A stretch of DNA of 64,000 nucleotides from Scalesia atractyloides (lineage: Eukaryota; Streptophyta; Magnoliopsida; Asterales; Asteraceae), in contig CAMTDV010000012.1 of assembly GCA_947069175.1 (NCBI GenBank), positions 38,162,341-38,226,340 on the forward strand, in the 5' to 3' direction. Below are positions 25,001-36,129 of this stretch, piece after piece; position 1 is the first letter of the stretch, and each line of letters opens with the position of its first letter. The notes beneath the pieces were generated by a model that was given only the letters and a program-made list of their open reading frames with translations, did no database searches and had not been told where the DNA came from. Both the position numbers and the translations under genes were made by a program.

Positions 25001-25144
25001 TGTTTTTTCATTCATGTAATTTATACTTGGTAACTTTCAAGTATTTGGTGTGTTGTATTAGTTGGGTATTTTGTATTGTATACCTCAGGAATTCTAGATA
25101 CATACACATGTATTCTACACATTCACTTTGGATGGTAACAAAGT

Positions 25145-25147
25145 ATA

Positions 25148-25193
<46 letters not shown>
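25145..25193. repeat. (AT)n microsatellite
   Basis: Nearly pure TA run of about 48 bp inside the 4.3-kb LTR. Confidence 0.97.
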
Positions 25194-25194
<1 letters not shown>

Positions 25195-27556
25195 CCAAAA
25201 ATATATATTTAATAAATAATACTCATTTTTAACTTGTAAAAATATACATAAGTATTTATTAAACCTTGGAAGGTTAGGGTTTAACCTTTGTCATTAAAAC
25301 TTCCTTAATGACGGTTTAGGTCACTAATCATGTTTAGCACCGTTAATCACTACGTTAATTACACTTTAATCGCGATTATATTTTTAGTAAAATTCGCCAT
25401 AGTTTCCCCTAAACTATGGCGTTTTCCACGTTTCGAAAACGTATTTAAATCACTTTCCAATTTCCCAAATCATCGCTAATTCATCAAGATTATTAAAACT
25501 CATTTTTCAAGTAACATGCACGTAAATTTTCTTCAATATTTCATGAGTTTTTATACATATATTTTTGTACTTTAAAGCTTCTAAAATTCCATATCTTTTA
25601 AGATTATCAAAACACCAAGATTTTTATGGACAACTTTTTATGACCATTTTTATATAACTTGTTTTATATAAAACTCCACTTTACTAGCATTCAAGTTCCA
25701 AATTTTAAGTCTCATCTTGTATCATACTTTTTAAGAACAACTTCAAGACCACACATATATAAAGCTCATGAACTTGAAGATGATGATCTTACATGATTTC
25801 AACATATACTTGTTTAAATCACATTTTTAAGCTTAATATAGTAAGATCATCACTCTTTTAAAATACTACAACAAATAAACAACACAATCATCATAAATTA
25901 CATATTTTTATCTTTTTATATTTTAGGGTTTTTGGATGATTTCTCTCAAGGTGTCCAAAATGAAAATCACTTGTACTTTTGATATCTACATATTATAAGA
26001 ACCTGAAATCTTAAACAAGTGAACTTACTACTAGCTCTTAGGCTAGGGATGATTCAATATTAAGATGATGGTAAGAAAATGAAGATCAAGATGATGAGAA
26101 ATCTCCAAAGAAAGCCATAATGCTTCTCCATCCTTGCTAGCTCCATAAATAGCCTTGTAATGGCTTGAAAGTAAGGATAATATGGTGTTTAGTTGTAGTT
26201 GTATGGTGGTTTAGGGTGGTGATGATGGCCCGAGAATGAGAGAGAGACTAGAGGAGTTCTTGTGTTGATTTTTGAAGTGAAAATGTTGAAGGAATGAATA
26301 CTGATGTTATAAATCTTTCAAGATCTTTAAAAAATCTACTTAGACCATCCTCCTCATCCTAATCCATCATGCAATCTAGCAACTAGGGAAGGCTTGTGGG
26401 CCCTTTATGTTGACCGAAAATAGCAAGAGGGGGGGGTAAAGTGTAATTTTTTGTAATATGTGTTAGTTTATTAGATATTTAGGGGTTTAACTTAAGTATA
26501 AATAATTATGGGTTGGTCTTGCATCATTAGGGAGTAATTAGGGTTTAGGATGTTAAGTAGTATTAATTAGTTCCCTTCTAGTTGGTATTAGTTTTGGATG
26601 GTAAAAATGCCACTAGTTCGCTCATCGGTTCGATACCGGTTGATATATGAAAGTTATTATTTAGTACCAAAGCTTTGGTTTTTGTTTACCATAAGTGCTA
26701 TGGCGTTTAATTAGGATACTTCCAACATCAAAATATGGTTAAGTAGTTCACTAATCTAGTAGATGTTGAGTTTAAGTGGTAGAAACGCTTTCCGTTGCAT
26801 TAATCATTCGATAACGGCACTTTTATATTATACCGACGGACAATTCCGTAAGTTGAAGTTCTGCAACCATGAGATGTATGAAGGGGTTATGGATCCCGAA
26901 TAAAGATTAACTAGCTCTCTAGATTAATGTATGCGGCTATCGGGTATTGAAATCTTCGTCGGTTCGACAATCGGTCGCTTCCCGGTCAAGTTGTACACTG
27001 CTTGTCGTAATTCAAGAAACGATGTCTTTTATGCATTTTTTATATCCTCATATTGTTTTAAGGTGCTTGTCATTATTCTCTTATAATTATGGAGTCCTGG
27101 AAATACCGAATTAGTGTTGCAGACGAATTGAAATTGTTACATATATAGCCGAAACGGACAATTTTATAATTTAAGCGTTATACCGGAAAGTTATGTATTA
27201 TTGCAAGATGTGTTCCCACATTAGTGTTTTCATGTACACATGGACTTAGTTATGTCATTCATATGCCGTTATTCATTGTTCTGTTTCGTTTCAGCAGTTT
27301 TGCTGACATGAATAATGTAACTGTGAATAATGCGCCCAACACTTTCTACCAACACTTTTAGGGCATAGTTTGATTTGTTTCGCGTCGTGACGGAAACCAA
27401 TATATGTTATAGCATGATTCACTTGTCCTAACACTTGTGATATGACATACGACCTAGTTACGTAATTAAATTACGATTAAATGCATGAGATTACATAATG
27501 AAAATGGTGATTGGATTGTACGGAATTACCAGTTATTTGCCGTTTGTCATAGAGGC

Positions 27557-27942
27557 TTGATATAAAGATTCCCAAGCTGATATAAAAGTCATCAAAGACT
27601 ACTTGTTGAAAACTACTGGCTCTGCCCCAGTTATCATTCTTCAAGATAACAAAGAAGATGATGCCAAAAGGGGGGGAGAAAGATTCCATGAGAAAGTTGC
27701 AGCCTGATTCCAAAGTTAAATCACAGGTGCAAAAATAGTCAGCAACCACTACAACCATTGCTGAAGCATCCGAAGCAACTTTGGGCAAAGAAATTGATGA
27801 GACATTAAACAAAGAAGCTGAAAGGATTGCTGTGAAAAGTAGAAAAGACAAGATACACTTGAAGCTAAAGCTTTGATGCTCGTTGAAGAAGAAAAAGCTA
27901 AGCAGTTGGAGAAGGAAGATGTTGGTACTTCAAGGCAAAGAA
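27557..27942 (+). pseudogene. SIRE third ORF, middle part
   Basis: Continues the frame cut at 15005: KVIKDYLLKTTGSAP, then APVIILQDNKEDDAK near 27625, then a Lys/Glu/Ala-rich stretch (EAKALMLVEEEKAKQLEKED) near 27860-27920. A stop and frameshifts are present. It is cut at 27942 by the solo LTR and resumes at 30846. Confidence 0.75.
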
Positions 27943-28332
27943 TGTGACATCCCGGTTTTTTCGGATAACTTAAACACAATACTTATCGAGTGAATTATAT
28001 GCTATGTATTAAACATGTATGAGTTAATGAATACGTGATGTGTGATTATGTGAATTGTTTTAGTTACAAAATATATGTATATATAATAAATATGTGCACG
28101 AACCGAACCGCGACACGAACCAACTTTGATTCCTTGTGACTCTAGGAATTAACCAAGTTTAGAACTCAAACCATTCTCGGCCGTGTGCAACCCAAACCGC
28201 AAACCCAAACCGAGATCAAACCTAAACCTTAAACTAAAACTATTGGCCGCAAGATCAAACCCAAACCAAACCAACCCAAGTCCCTCGGCCACGAATTCAA
28301 ACCCAAAACCGTAACCCTATCTCTCCTTGCGC

Positions 28333-28340
28333 TATATATA
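28333..28340 (+). promoter_or_regulatory. TATA box in the B/E-family solo LTR
   Basis: TATATATA preceded by cttgcgc. The same position in the other three LTRs carries TATATATA on the minus strand (43068-43075, 51990-51997, 63447-63454), so this is the likely U3 promoter. Confidence 0.65.
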
Positions 28341-29329
28341 CACACACCCATGCATGCTTTTTTTTCACAACTCCAAAACCCTAACAAGCAAAACAGCCGT
28401 CGGCTGCCTTACTCTTGCTTTCCTCTCGGTCGCAGCAGCAGCAGCCATCGCCATCTTCATCTCCCGATCGCGAACAGCCGACCCTTAATCCCTTCAATCG
28501 CAAGCAGCCCATCTCTTCCACTTGTTCACTTCCTCAATCACAAAACAGCCTACTACTTTTTCTCAGCCGCGAATAACCTCCTTTCTCGGTCACGGATCTT
28601 CTCGGTTGCAAGCAATCTTTGATCACCGATCCCTTATAGTACTCACGGTTCGTTTACCTTATCATTAAAAGATTTGAATTTATCATATGTTACAAGATCA
28701 TATTCGGATACATGTGTTTTGATTTTGTTGTTCTCGGATTTGCATGATTGAATGAGATGAATGATTGTTTGCGGATTTGTTAATACTAGATTGCAAGTAA
28801 TGTTGTTTGAAAGCTGAATATTATAGGCTGTGTCTTGTTTATAAAAACTAGAGGTACGAACTAGGGTTTGCATGGATATGTTATTAGTATTGATTATGAC
28901 TAGGAAACCGGTTAAAGATCGCCTAGGTTAATCATACGGACGGGTTATGCGAATTCATGATAATGATATGCTGAAAACAGTTTGCTGAGTAATAGTTACA
29001 GCCGACTTCATCTGGCTGTAACTCGGTCGTTAGTTGTCGAAAAACGGATTTTCTGATGTCTAGAACGTAGAGATTTGAATAACAAATCTAAGGGCACTGG
29101 ATTCATAATTTTCTGAAGTCGTTTGATATTTTTAAAGGGCCAAATAAGTTCAGTAACTAAAGCTGTTAAAATCCTGAAATTTTGTTGGTTGTTTATCGAG
29201 TTGGATTTTAAAATCAGTAGGGAGTCGAGTCATGAATTTTGTACAAAAACTAGGTATGGAAATTTCCGGGCAACTCCAACTGGAATTTTGTTAATTGGAC
29301 GATCAGTGATTTTTAAATAAATTCTTCCG

Positions 29330-29375
29330 TGGACTGCAGTCAGGAGGCGACAAATCTGACCGCAGCCTAGTATAT
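29330..29375 (+). other. LTR stem-loop (CTGCAGTCAGA type), imperfect copy
   Basis: The block ggactgcagtcag ... ctgaccgcagcc matches the perfect 11-bp hairpin at 42138-42169 and its equivalents near 51060-51091 and 62555-62586. Here the pairing has mismatches. Confidence 0.55.
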
Positions 29376-30256
29376 TAATATTTATGGTTAATTGGTAAAG
29401 ATTTAGGACTTGGAAAATTTATATAAATTTCTATAGCATAAATGTCACCTACTTTAAAAATATTGGAATTTTTTGAATGTTGGAACTATTTTATAAAAAT
29501 CCTAGAAAACAGCTGAATTATGAGTGTTAAGCTGAAATTTGATAACTTGTGATTGTGTGCACCAAGGTATTGCATGGATTGGATTATGTTCATGATAAAT
29601 TGTTTGATTACTATGATCACATGAGGATACTTACATGCATGTTTGAGTGTTAGATATGTTGTTTGTGTGTATCACTTTGTGCGTAAATTAAGTGTAGAAT
29701 TTGTATTGGTGTGATCACACACTGACTTGAAATCAATTGGTTGTTAGGACGCAATTAGCGGTCCCATCCTTTACAACTTCTTTGCTACACTAACCGAGCA
29801 ACAAAAGGTGAGTTCACAGCCCCTAACTTTATCCGGTTTTTAAACAACAGGGGGAGAAACATGTATACACTCTTCAAACTCAATCTCTTTACGTTATACG
29901 AATTTAACGTCACATAACTATTCGGTAACTAAGTTAATGTTAATGTAATGTTGTGGTCACTAAGCAGCTATATCACTTAAGTCCTCGTCAAACTCTCGGA
30001 TCGTTAGTATTGGGTTTAATAGCGGGGGAATTATAAGTAGTACTACTGGGCCCGACAAGCCCCATCCGAGCTAGTCGCGCTAGCCGACCGGGTATGGTCA
30101 ACGGGTGAATAATTTGGCCTAACTTCGCCATGGTCAGTGATAGGCCTGGCAACACGGAGGCACAACAGTCAGCTTCGATCGCGAACTCTTACGTGACATG
30201 ACTTTAGGCTAGCTACCTATATATGTTAACATTGAACTTAATTACGAAACAACTAT

Positions 30257-30416
30257 ATTATCCCGGGTTGGGGATAATGGAAACAACTTATTATTCCGCG
30301 TTTGGAATAATGGAAACAACAACTATATTATCCCGGGTTGAGGATAATGGAAGCAACAACTTATTATTCCGGGTTGGAATAATGGAACCAATACGTTATC
30401 CCGGGTTAGGGATAAC
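30257..30416 (+). repeat. Run of five hairpins in the B/E-family solo LTR
   Basis: Five 8-bp stems with 5- to 6-base loops, spaced 30-40 bp: ATTATCCC/GGGATAAT (30257), ATTATTCC/GGAATAAT (30290), ATTATCCC/AGGATAAT (30327, one mismatch), ATTATTCC/GGAATAAT (30363), GTTATCCC/GGGATAAC (30395). Equivalent runs are in all other LTRs of this family. Confidence 0.85.
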
Positions 30417-30845
30417 GGAGAAAACAAACTATAACCGAACAAACGAATTTATGAAAACCTGTGAACTCACTCATCTTTAATGTTGACACTTGTTTCTTTA
30501 CATGTTTCTCAGGACGCTAGGAGCTCTAGGTGCACGCACATGCATTGAACAAGACATCTTTTATCGAGTCTTATTTATAAATATTGTTTTGGGGTTTTTC
30601 ATTTGTTTTGGCGTTTGTGTTGGCGCCCGCTTCACTATTTATTTTATGCTTCCGCTCAACTTTAAAAAGTGATGCTTCCGCTAAATATTGGTAACTAATC
30701 AAGATGATATAAAATCTACGACAAATGATTTTTGAAAACGTATTATCCAATCATATAGAGTCGTTCGACGTACTAGTGTTTCAGATTCTGGTTTGTTCAC
30801 ACGCCTCACGGTAAAACTCCGCAAGTGGAAATTGAGGGTGTGACA

Positions 30846-32443
30846 AAGAAGGTCTGCAAGAAATGCAAGACAAGCAACTCCCATCTCTTCTACAACCACT
30901 ACTGCAACCACTGCTAATGTATACTTTGTCACCCTAACCACAACAGATGTTAGGACAGATGTTGTGACAGTAGATGCAGGAACAATAGATGTTCCAACAG
31001 ATGTTGTTCAAACCACTGCCATAATCACATTTCCAACCTTAACCGAACAACTACCCACACCATCCCGAATTCCCACACATCCAGCTTATCCAAAAATTAA
31101 ATTCAACTGCAAAAGAAAAACTTTTGTTGTTGATGATGAAGAAGAGAGCCAATCACCACTCCTTACTTCATCAAATTCCACTCCACAACCATCCTCATCA
31201 CTACCACATTCTGAAACCCCATTTCCCCCATTTCCAAACAAGCACCTATCCTCTTCATTCCTTCCTATGGGTGCATTATACCCTTTGGAAATTTTTGCAG
31301 TTAAAGGAGAGATTGAAGCTGTCTACAAGATAGAAGATCTGAAAAAAAGAGGATTTCCTTCCTTGTTGGGGTATCAAAAGCCTAGGAACCTTGATGAATA
31401 TCTTAAGCTAAAGGCTAGACAGGCTGAGTACATTGCAAAAGACAAATCAAAAGATAAAGATGACAGGGCTTTACAAATCTCCTTGCAATATCAACTGAGC
31501 AAAGTAAGAAGTATTGAAGAATTTTCTAAGGAGTTGAGTAAGTCTATGTCTGAATAGCAACCACAGGTGATCCTGAATTGAAAGAAGATTATCTTGATCA
31601 TGTCATGAAGCAAAAGACTTGCAAAGCAACAAGTGCACAATTTAAAGTCTGGTTGGAAAATGAGCTAAAGGAAGAAATTAAAAGAATTCATACGATGCTC
31701 AAGGATCCTTCAAAGAAGCCTACTCCTCCTGCTTGGAAAAAGGCCAAACTTGAAAGTCAAGACCATGCTCTCAAAATTAAAAGAATGAAAGCTGAACTTG
31801 TTGATGCTTTATATGGAACAACAAGGCAAATTGCTAAATGGCCTAAATCAAAAGTGGTAGATACCTATAGAAGGTTGGAAGAATTTAGAAAGAAAGATCC
31901 ATCAGTCCCAAGAAAGTCAATCTATTATCAATCAACCACTGCTCCTAAATAGACCCATGCTCCTAAAAGATCAACTTCAACATCTGGCTTATCCATCATT
32001 TCCTTAAATCAAGCAAAAAGACAAAAGTAGATGGAAGAAGAAGATTGGAGGATGCATGAAGAATTAAGAAAGGAGGGCATAAAAAATCAAATTTTGTATC
32101 ACACAGATGCTACAAGTGATAAGCTTAGAGCCTCAATTTCTACACTTGTACGTAGATCTACCTCATCCAACTCATAAAAAATAACCCTACTCCAAGAAAA
32201 CCATCTGACTCGAAAATTCTAAAATGGAAGTCTAACAAAGAAAACCATAAATTGACATTGCTCAGGTCAGATGGTAGAGTTCAAAAGATGAAGATGGAGG
32301 ATGCATATGGTCTGGATGTAGTTGATCTCCAAGACTTGCTGAATCTTGAACTTGAAAGGGATGTAGAAGAAATGATTGCGCTGGACTTTAAACTTCAGTT
32401 CAAAGGCCAAATAAGGGAATCATTGATGAGGAATACAGATTAG
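30846..32443 (+). pseudogene. SIRE third ORF, 3' part
   Basis: Open pieces at 30964-31557, 31578-31952 and 32252-32443 continue the post-pol ORF: a Thr/Pro-rich region, KIKFNCKRKTFVVDDEEE, MGALYPLEIFAVKGEIEAVY, KKRGFPSLLGYQKPRNLDEY, then charged helix-rich sequence to the stop at 32441-32443, 34 bp before the PPT. Stops lie near 31555 and 31950. The three parts of this ORF together span roughly 3.8 kb of sequence, long for an env-like ORF. No transmembrane helix or signal peptide is obvious here. Confidence 0.75.
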
Positions 32444-32477
32444 TAATAATTTTTTTTGTTTTGGCATCATCTGTTCT

Positions 32478-32487
32478 AGGGGGAGAT
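32478..32487 (+). promoter_or_regulatory. Polypurine tract of the SIRE element
   Basis: AGGGGGAGAT immediately before the LTR start TGTTGGAATT at 32488. Confidence 0.85.
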
Positions 32488-32582
32488 TGTTGGAATTGAA
32501 CCATACAAAAGAACAGATGATAGAAAGCCAAAATATACTACAACCTCTGATCCTAACTATAATATAACATATGCCTAAGTCA

Positions 32583-32785
32583 AGCTCTGCTGAAGACTAA
32601 ATGTCCAAGGTCTGCCATAGCAAAACTCTGTTGAAGACAAAGCTCTGCTGGAATCTAAAGCTAAAGGTCTACCAAGACAAAGCTCTGCTAAAGTCTAAAT
32701 CTAAAGGTCTGCCAAGGCAAATCTCTAATGAAGTCTAAGGCTAAATGTCTGCCAAGGCAAAGCTCTGCTGAAGACCAATAGAAGA
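32583..32785. repeat. Tandem repeat inside the SIRE LTR
   Basis: About five variable units containing aaagctctgctgaagtctaa and aaggtctgccaaggc, upstream of the TATA box. The position suggests U3 enhancer-like repeats (inference). Confidence 0.8.
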
Positions 32786-32931
32786 TGTTTCATAAATGTT
32801 TTACTATCAGTCCTTGTAAAGTTTAGTTTATAGCAATGGTTAGCTTAGTAGATGTTGTTAGTTTATTATTTTTCTTATGTGTCACTTTCATGCTGACATC
32901 ATCATAAGATGATCAGTGGTTAGGATTGTAA

Positions 32932-32939
32932 TATAAATA
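32932..32939 (+). promoter_or_regulatory. TATA box of the SIRE LTR
   Basis: TATAAATA in a suitable U3 position. Confidence 0.6.
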
Positions 32940-33216
32940 GAACAGTGACTGTACTGTTCTATTGGATCACTTTCATCAATTATCAATCTAACATATCTTC
33001 CTTACATTTTGTACGAACAAATCAGTGATCTTAGGCTGAAGGGGAGATTGTGAGTTATATGCAAGTAATTATAGTTACGAAAGCATGGCAATGAAAACAG
33101 TCTCTCGACTGTTATGAATTAAAGTTCATCATTCCGCTGCATGTTCATCTGATTTATCTTCTTTCATTTATCATTTTTAGAACTTTCATAAACAGTTTTA
33201 AACTCAGATCCTAACA

Positions 33217-33706
33217 GCTTGAGAATGACAAAACAACTAATGCCTATATGTTTTCAAAAAAGTAAGTTTGAGGATGATAAAAAATCCAAAAAGAAAAAAA
33301 ATACTTAAATCATCCTCTCTTCGATCACCCCAATCACTGTTTAAAAGTTCATGATATCTGACACGTAAGTGCGTAACATAACCAACCATATTATTTAACT
33401 ATCGTATAAGGGAACATGCTTGGAAATTTGGTAAAGTCGTTCCTTTCTATCAAATAATTAAAAAATATTTTTTATAGTCAAGTGACTGGAAAACCTAAGT
33501 TCGTTCAGATTTACCAACATATAACAAAAAAGAACCATCAAGCCAAAAGGGTTAAAGTTGGCTCCATTACAACCACTGTGTGAACCCAAGCAAATCCAAA
33601 ATATGTTACCGACACAACTAACCACCTTTTATTATCCAGATTTTTTAAGGTTTTAAACAATATTCTCAACCTTCCTAAACATATGTAATAAGAAGCTGAA
33701 TTAAAT
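33217..33706. other. Non-transposon flank downstream of the SLU7 remnant
   Basis: About 490 bp between the SIRE LTR and the SLU7-like stop codon. No domain or repeat is recognised. On the minus strand it would be the 3' untranslated or downstream region of the SLU7 remnant. Confidence 0.45.
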
Positions 33707-33718
33707 TCAGAACATGCA

Positions 33719-34109
33719 TGTAAGTCCCGATAATCCGGATCTAACAATGATATCACACGATCACCAAGGATGATCTTCAAGAAAAACCGAAATGATGAAG
33801 AACAATATGAATCAACTTTAACACCTTGCATACGATTCTATTACTTGAACAAGCAAAACCGTCTGGTATAAGATAGAGGCTCTCTAGAGAAATCCCAAAA
33901 GTCTAACCCTAGAAATGACATAAGCTTAGCTTATATACCTAAGGTAAGGACATGCCCCTATGGGCTAGCCTGGCCCACATGGCCTATGGCATGCCCAAAT
34001 AACCTATAAAGATCCAAACCTAATACAAACTAACTCAGTTAATCCAGTTAACTACCATAGATCGTTGCATATATTTGATGCGTCAGTCTCACACTTATAG
34101 GACCTAACA
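33719..34109 (-). repeat. 3' LTR of gag-only element copy 2
   Basis: TGTAAGTCCC ... GACCTAACA; shorter than its partner by small deletions, for example gggcggaatccaaac is missing near 33770. Confidence 0.9.
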
Positions 34110-34120
34110 ATCTCCCCCAG
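34110..34120 (-). promoter_or_regulatory. Polypurine tract of gag-only element copy 2
   Basis: The minus strand reads CTGGGGGAGAT directly before the 3' LTR. Confidence 0.8.
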
Positions 34121-36129
34121 ACTGAGGCATCAATTTGTCTTCATATCATCAATTCAGCAACGTCTTCAACAAAATCTATGGTTGTCGCTATGCTGTAAGT
34201 GTTGTGGAAGTCAGTCTCACACTTCTTGGACCTCAAATTTCAAGGAACTCTCAGCATCGGGTCTCTTTCTTCTGCTCTTGTGGTTAGCTTCATATCAGGA
34301 TGTTGATCAGCTTTGCTTGAAACATCTTTGTCAAAAAGAATGCGAGATGAGGAATCTCAGCAACTCTTTTCTTCTTTTTCTTCGATCTTTCTCTTTCAAG
34401 CAAGCACGTTCACAGGTACTTCTCCAAATGTACCATCACTGTCAGATGATGACTGGCATCTGGTTCTTCTGACTAAGGTACACTTTGCTGTTGTGATGCT
34501 TCATGCTTTGTCGGCAACTACCAACATCTCAATTTCAACAACCACTGTTTCTTGATCTAAATCAAGATCTGCACAATTCTCAGAAATTTATAAGAAAACA
34601 TTCTTATGCAACAAGGAGGGTACCGCAACACTTGGTACATCCAAGTACTTGTACTCGGATCAAAATTCAAATTTCTTTCATCTTTTGATGATTAGTCAAA
34701 TCTTCAAGAACAGATAATAATTTTTAATAAAACAAAGAAAGCACTCTATTTTTATTTTTTAATTTTCTAATTCTAATTTTAGAATATAAGAATATACATA
34801 GAAACGCAAATAAATGAAGAAACTTACTCAGTAGTTACAACTATACAATTGCAATGGGATCAAAATCGTTTTCAGGCGGACCAAGGAACACTTTTCAGTG
34901 CGAACTTATTCAGACTGGTCTAAGTGATTGCCAATATGTTTTCCACTTAAACTTAAACACTTAATTTTCAACTTCGTGATATGCTTAAGGTAGTATTATA
35001 CTATAATATCCGTGCGTCCCATACCATGACATACCCCCGCCATCAAGGTAAGCACAACGATTCATCGTAGCCGGTGAGTATACTGAGATTATCCTTTATC
35101 TTTTACAACATCGGACTATTGGTGAACAGGTCAGTACTTTCGTACAGCAGAGTGACCAATAATATCTGACGAGGGTTAGGCAAATACCTTATATGGTATG
35201 TTTGACTTTTCAAGCACATGGAATTTTCTCGTGATGAGATATCCTTTCTTTTAAGGTTTTGGCCGTTCTATTTTGGCTCTTTTAAGGTTTTGGCCTTTCT
35301 ATTTTAGCTCTTTTAAGGATATCCTGATTGTGCCTAGGTCTGCATATAATCTGGATGCAACAGAAGGGCAGCCAAGATATCCCCCGGATGCTTAACAGCA
35401 TAAAGACTCAAAACCTCAGACATTTGCTATCTATCAACGCACGATTTAAGACCATGAAATCATACGCTGATGGTATGTTACCCACAAGATACATAGTTCG
35501 TTATGTTTATATCACTTAGTATCTTTTAATCACTTTGAGCGTTAAGCCTACCGACATATCACATTAGATCCCAGTCTTTTCAGCTATGACACCTTACATG
35601 TGTCAGTCACACCCTTTATCACGAATATTTATTTCATTTCCCATTTGATGCAAAAAGACCTTTTGTATTTTTTAGTTTTTCAAATTATTTTTTTGTATTT
35701 TTCTGTTTTTCAAATGTTTTCATATTTTTCTGATTTTCTCCCCCTCAAACAATACATATATATACGTATATCGCCCTCTTCCCCCCTAAATTTATGCATC
35801 ATACTTTATGCACAAATTTACCTAATAAAGTAAACATATGTACAAAGTTTTAAACGAAATAAAAGGAAAATATTTTTGTTGTTTTTGCTTAACCATTCCG
35901 TCATTAGATTAATGACTCATCAATTTAAAAATTAAAGCATGAAATTTAAATTTGTACCTTTTCGCTGATCTTTTCTTACCTCATCTCCGCCAAAGTAAAC
36001 ATCGCACTCGAGAAAAATTAAAACTTTTGCAACAGTGAAATGTTATCCAATATGTCCTTGGAACAACCGCTATCAACATTTCAGAGATGTCAACAGCTCC
36101 TCATTGGTTGTTCCTGAAAAATAAGAAGA
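34121..36129 (-). other. Non-coding 3' region of gag-only element copy 2
   Basis: No retroelement domain; collinear with 19863-21802. Short plus-strand ORFs here are not conserved as protein. Confidence 0.7.

Larger units (their letters stand above)
15006..27551 (-). mobile_element. Second 4.3-kb solo LTR (reverse orientation), carrying two nested insertions
   Basis: Flanked by a perfect 5-bp TSD gaggc (15001-15005 and 27552-27556). The SIRE ORF reads continuously across the TSD when the insert is removed (NMVEA ... then YKDSQADIKVIKDYLLK). On the minus strand it starts TATGACA, as does the copy at 2629-6939. Removing the solo LTR at 15774-18444 and the gag-only element at 19428-24972, with one TSD or flank copy each, leaves about 4297 bp against 4311 bp for the other copy. 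Shared blocks include the ...ccaaaaggtgg... region near 15230-15260 (reverse of 6638-6670) and the 26000-26130 block (reverse of about 3830-3930). It has no internal domains. Confidence 0.75.
27943..30845 (+). mobile_element. B/E-family solo LTR (2903 bp)
   Basis: Begins TGTGACATCCCGG, ends GAGGGTGTGACA, with the perfect 5-bp TSD aagaa (27938-27942 and 30846-30850). It matches, in opposite orientation, the LTRs of gypsy elements B (40638-43498, 49561-52420) and E (61065-63857) over the whole length. No internal sequence is attached. It is inserted in the third ORF of the SIRE element. Confidence 0.95.
32488..33216 (+). repeat. 3' LTR of the SIRE-type copia element
   Basis: 729 bp from TGTTGG (32488) to CCTAACA (33216), with a correctly placed PPT. 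It contains internal tandem repeats (32583-32785) and a TATA box (32932-32939). The 5' LTR is not in the window, so the TSD (gcttg expected after 33216) cannot be checked. Confidence 0.8.

Noticed and set aside
28350..28622. 90-codon ORF just after the TATA box of the solo LTR
   Set aside because: Not kept as an open frame in the equivalent place of the other LTRs; low-complexity Ser/Pro-rich; more likely untranslated LTR sequence.
33538..33831. 97-codon minus-strand ORF across the SLU7 3' flank and an LTR end
   Set aside because: It crosses the border of a TSD-defined insertion, so it cannot be an ancestral gene; no family similarity.
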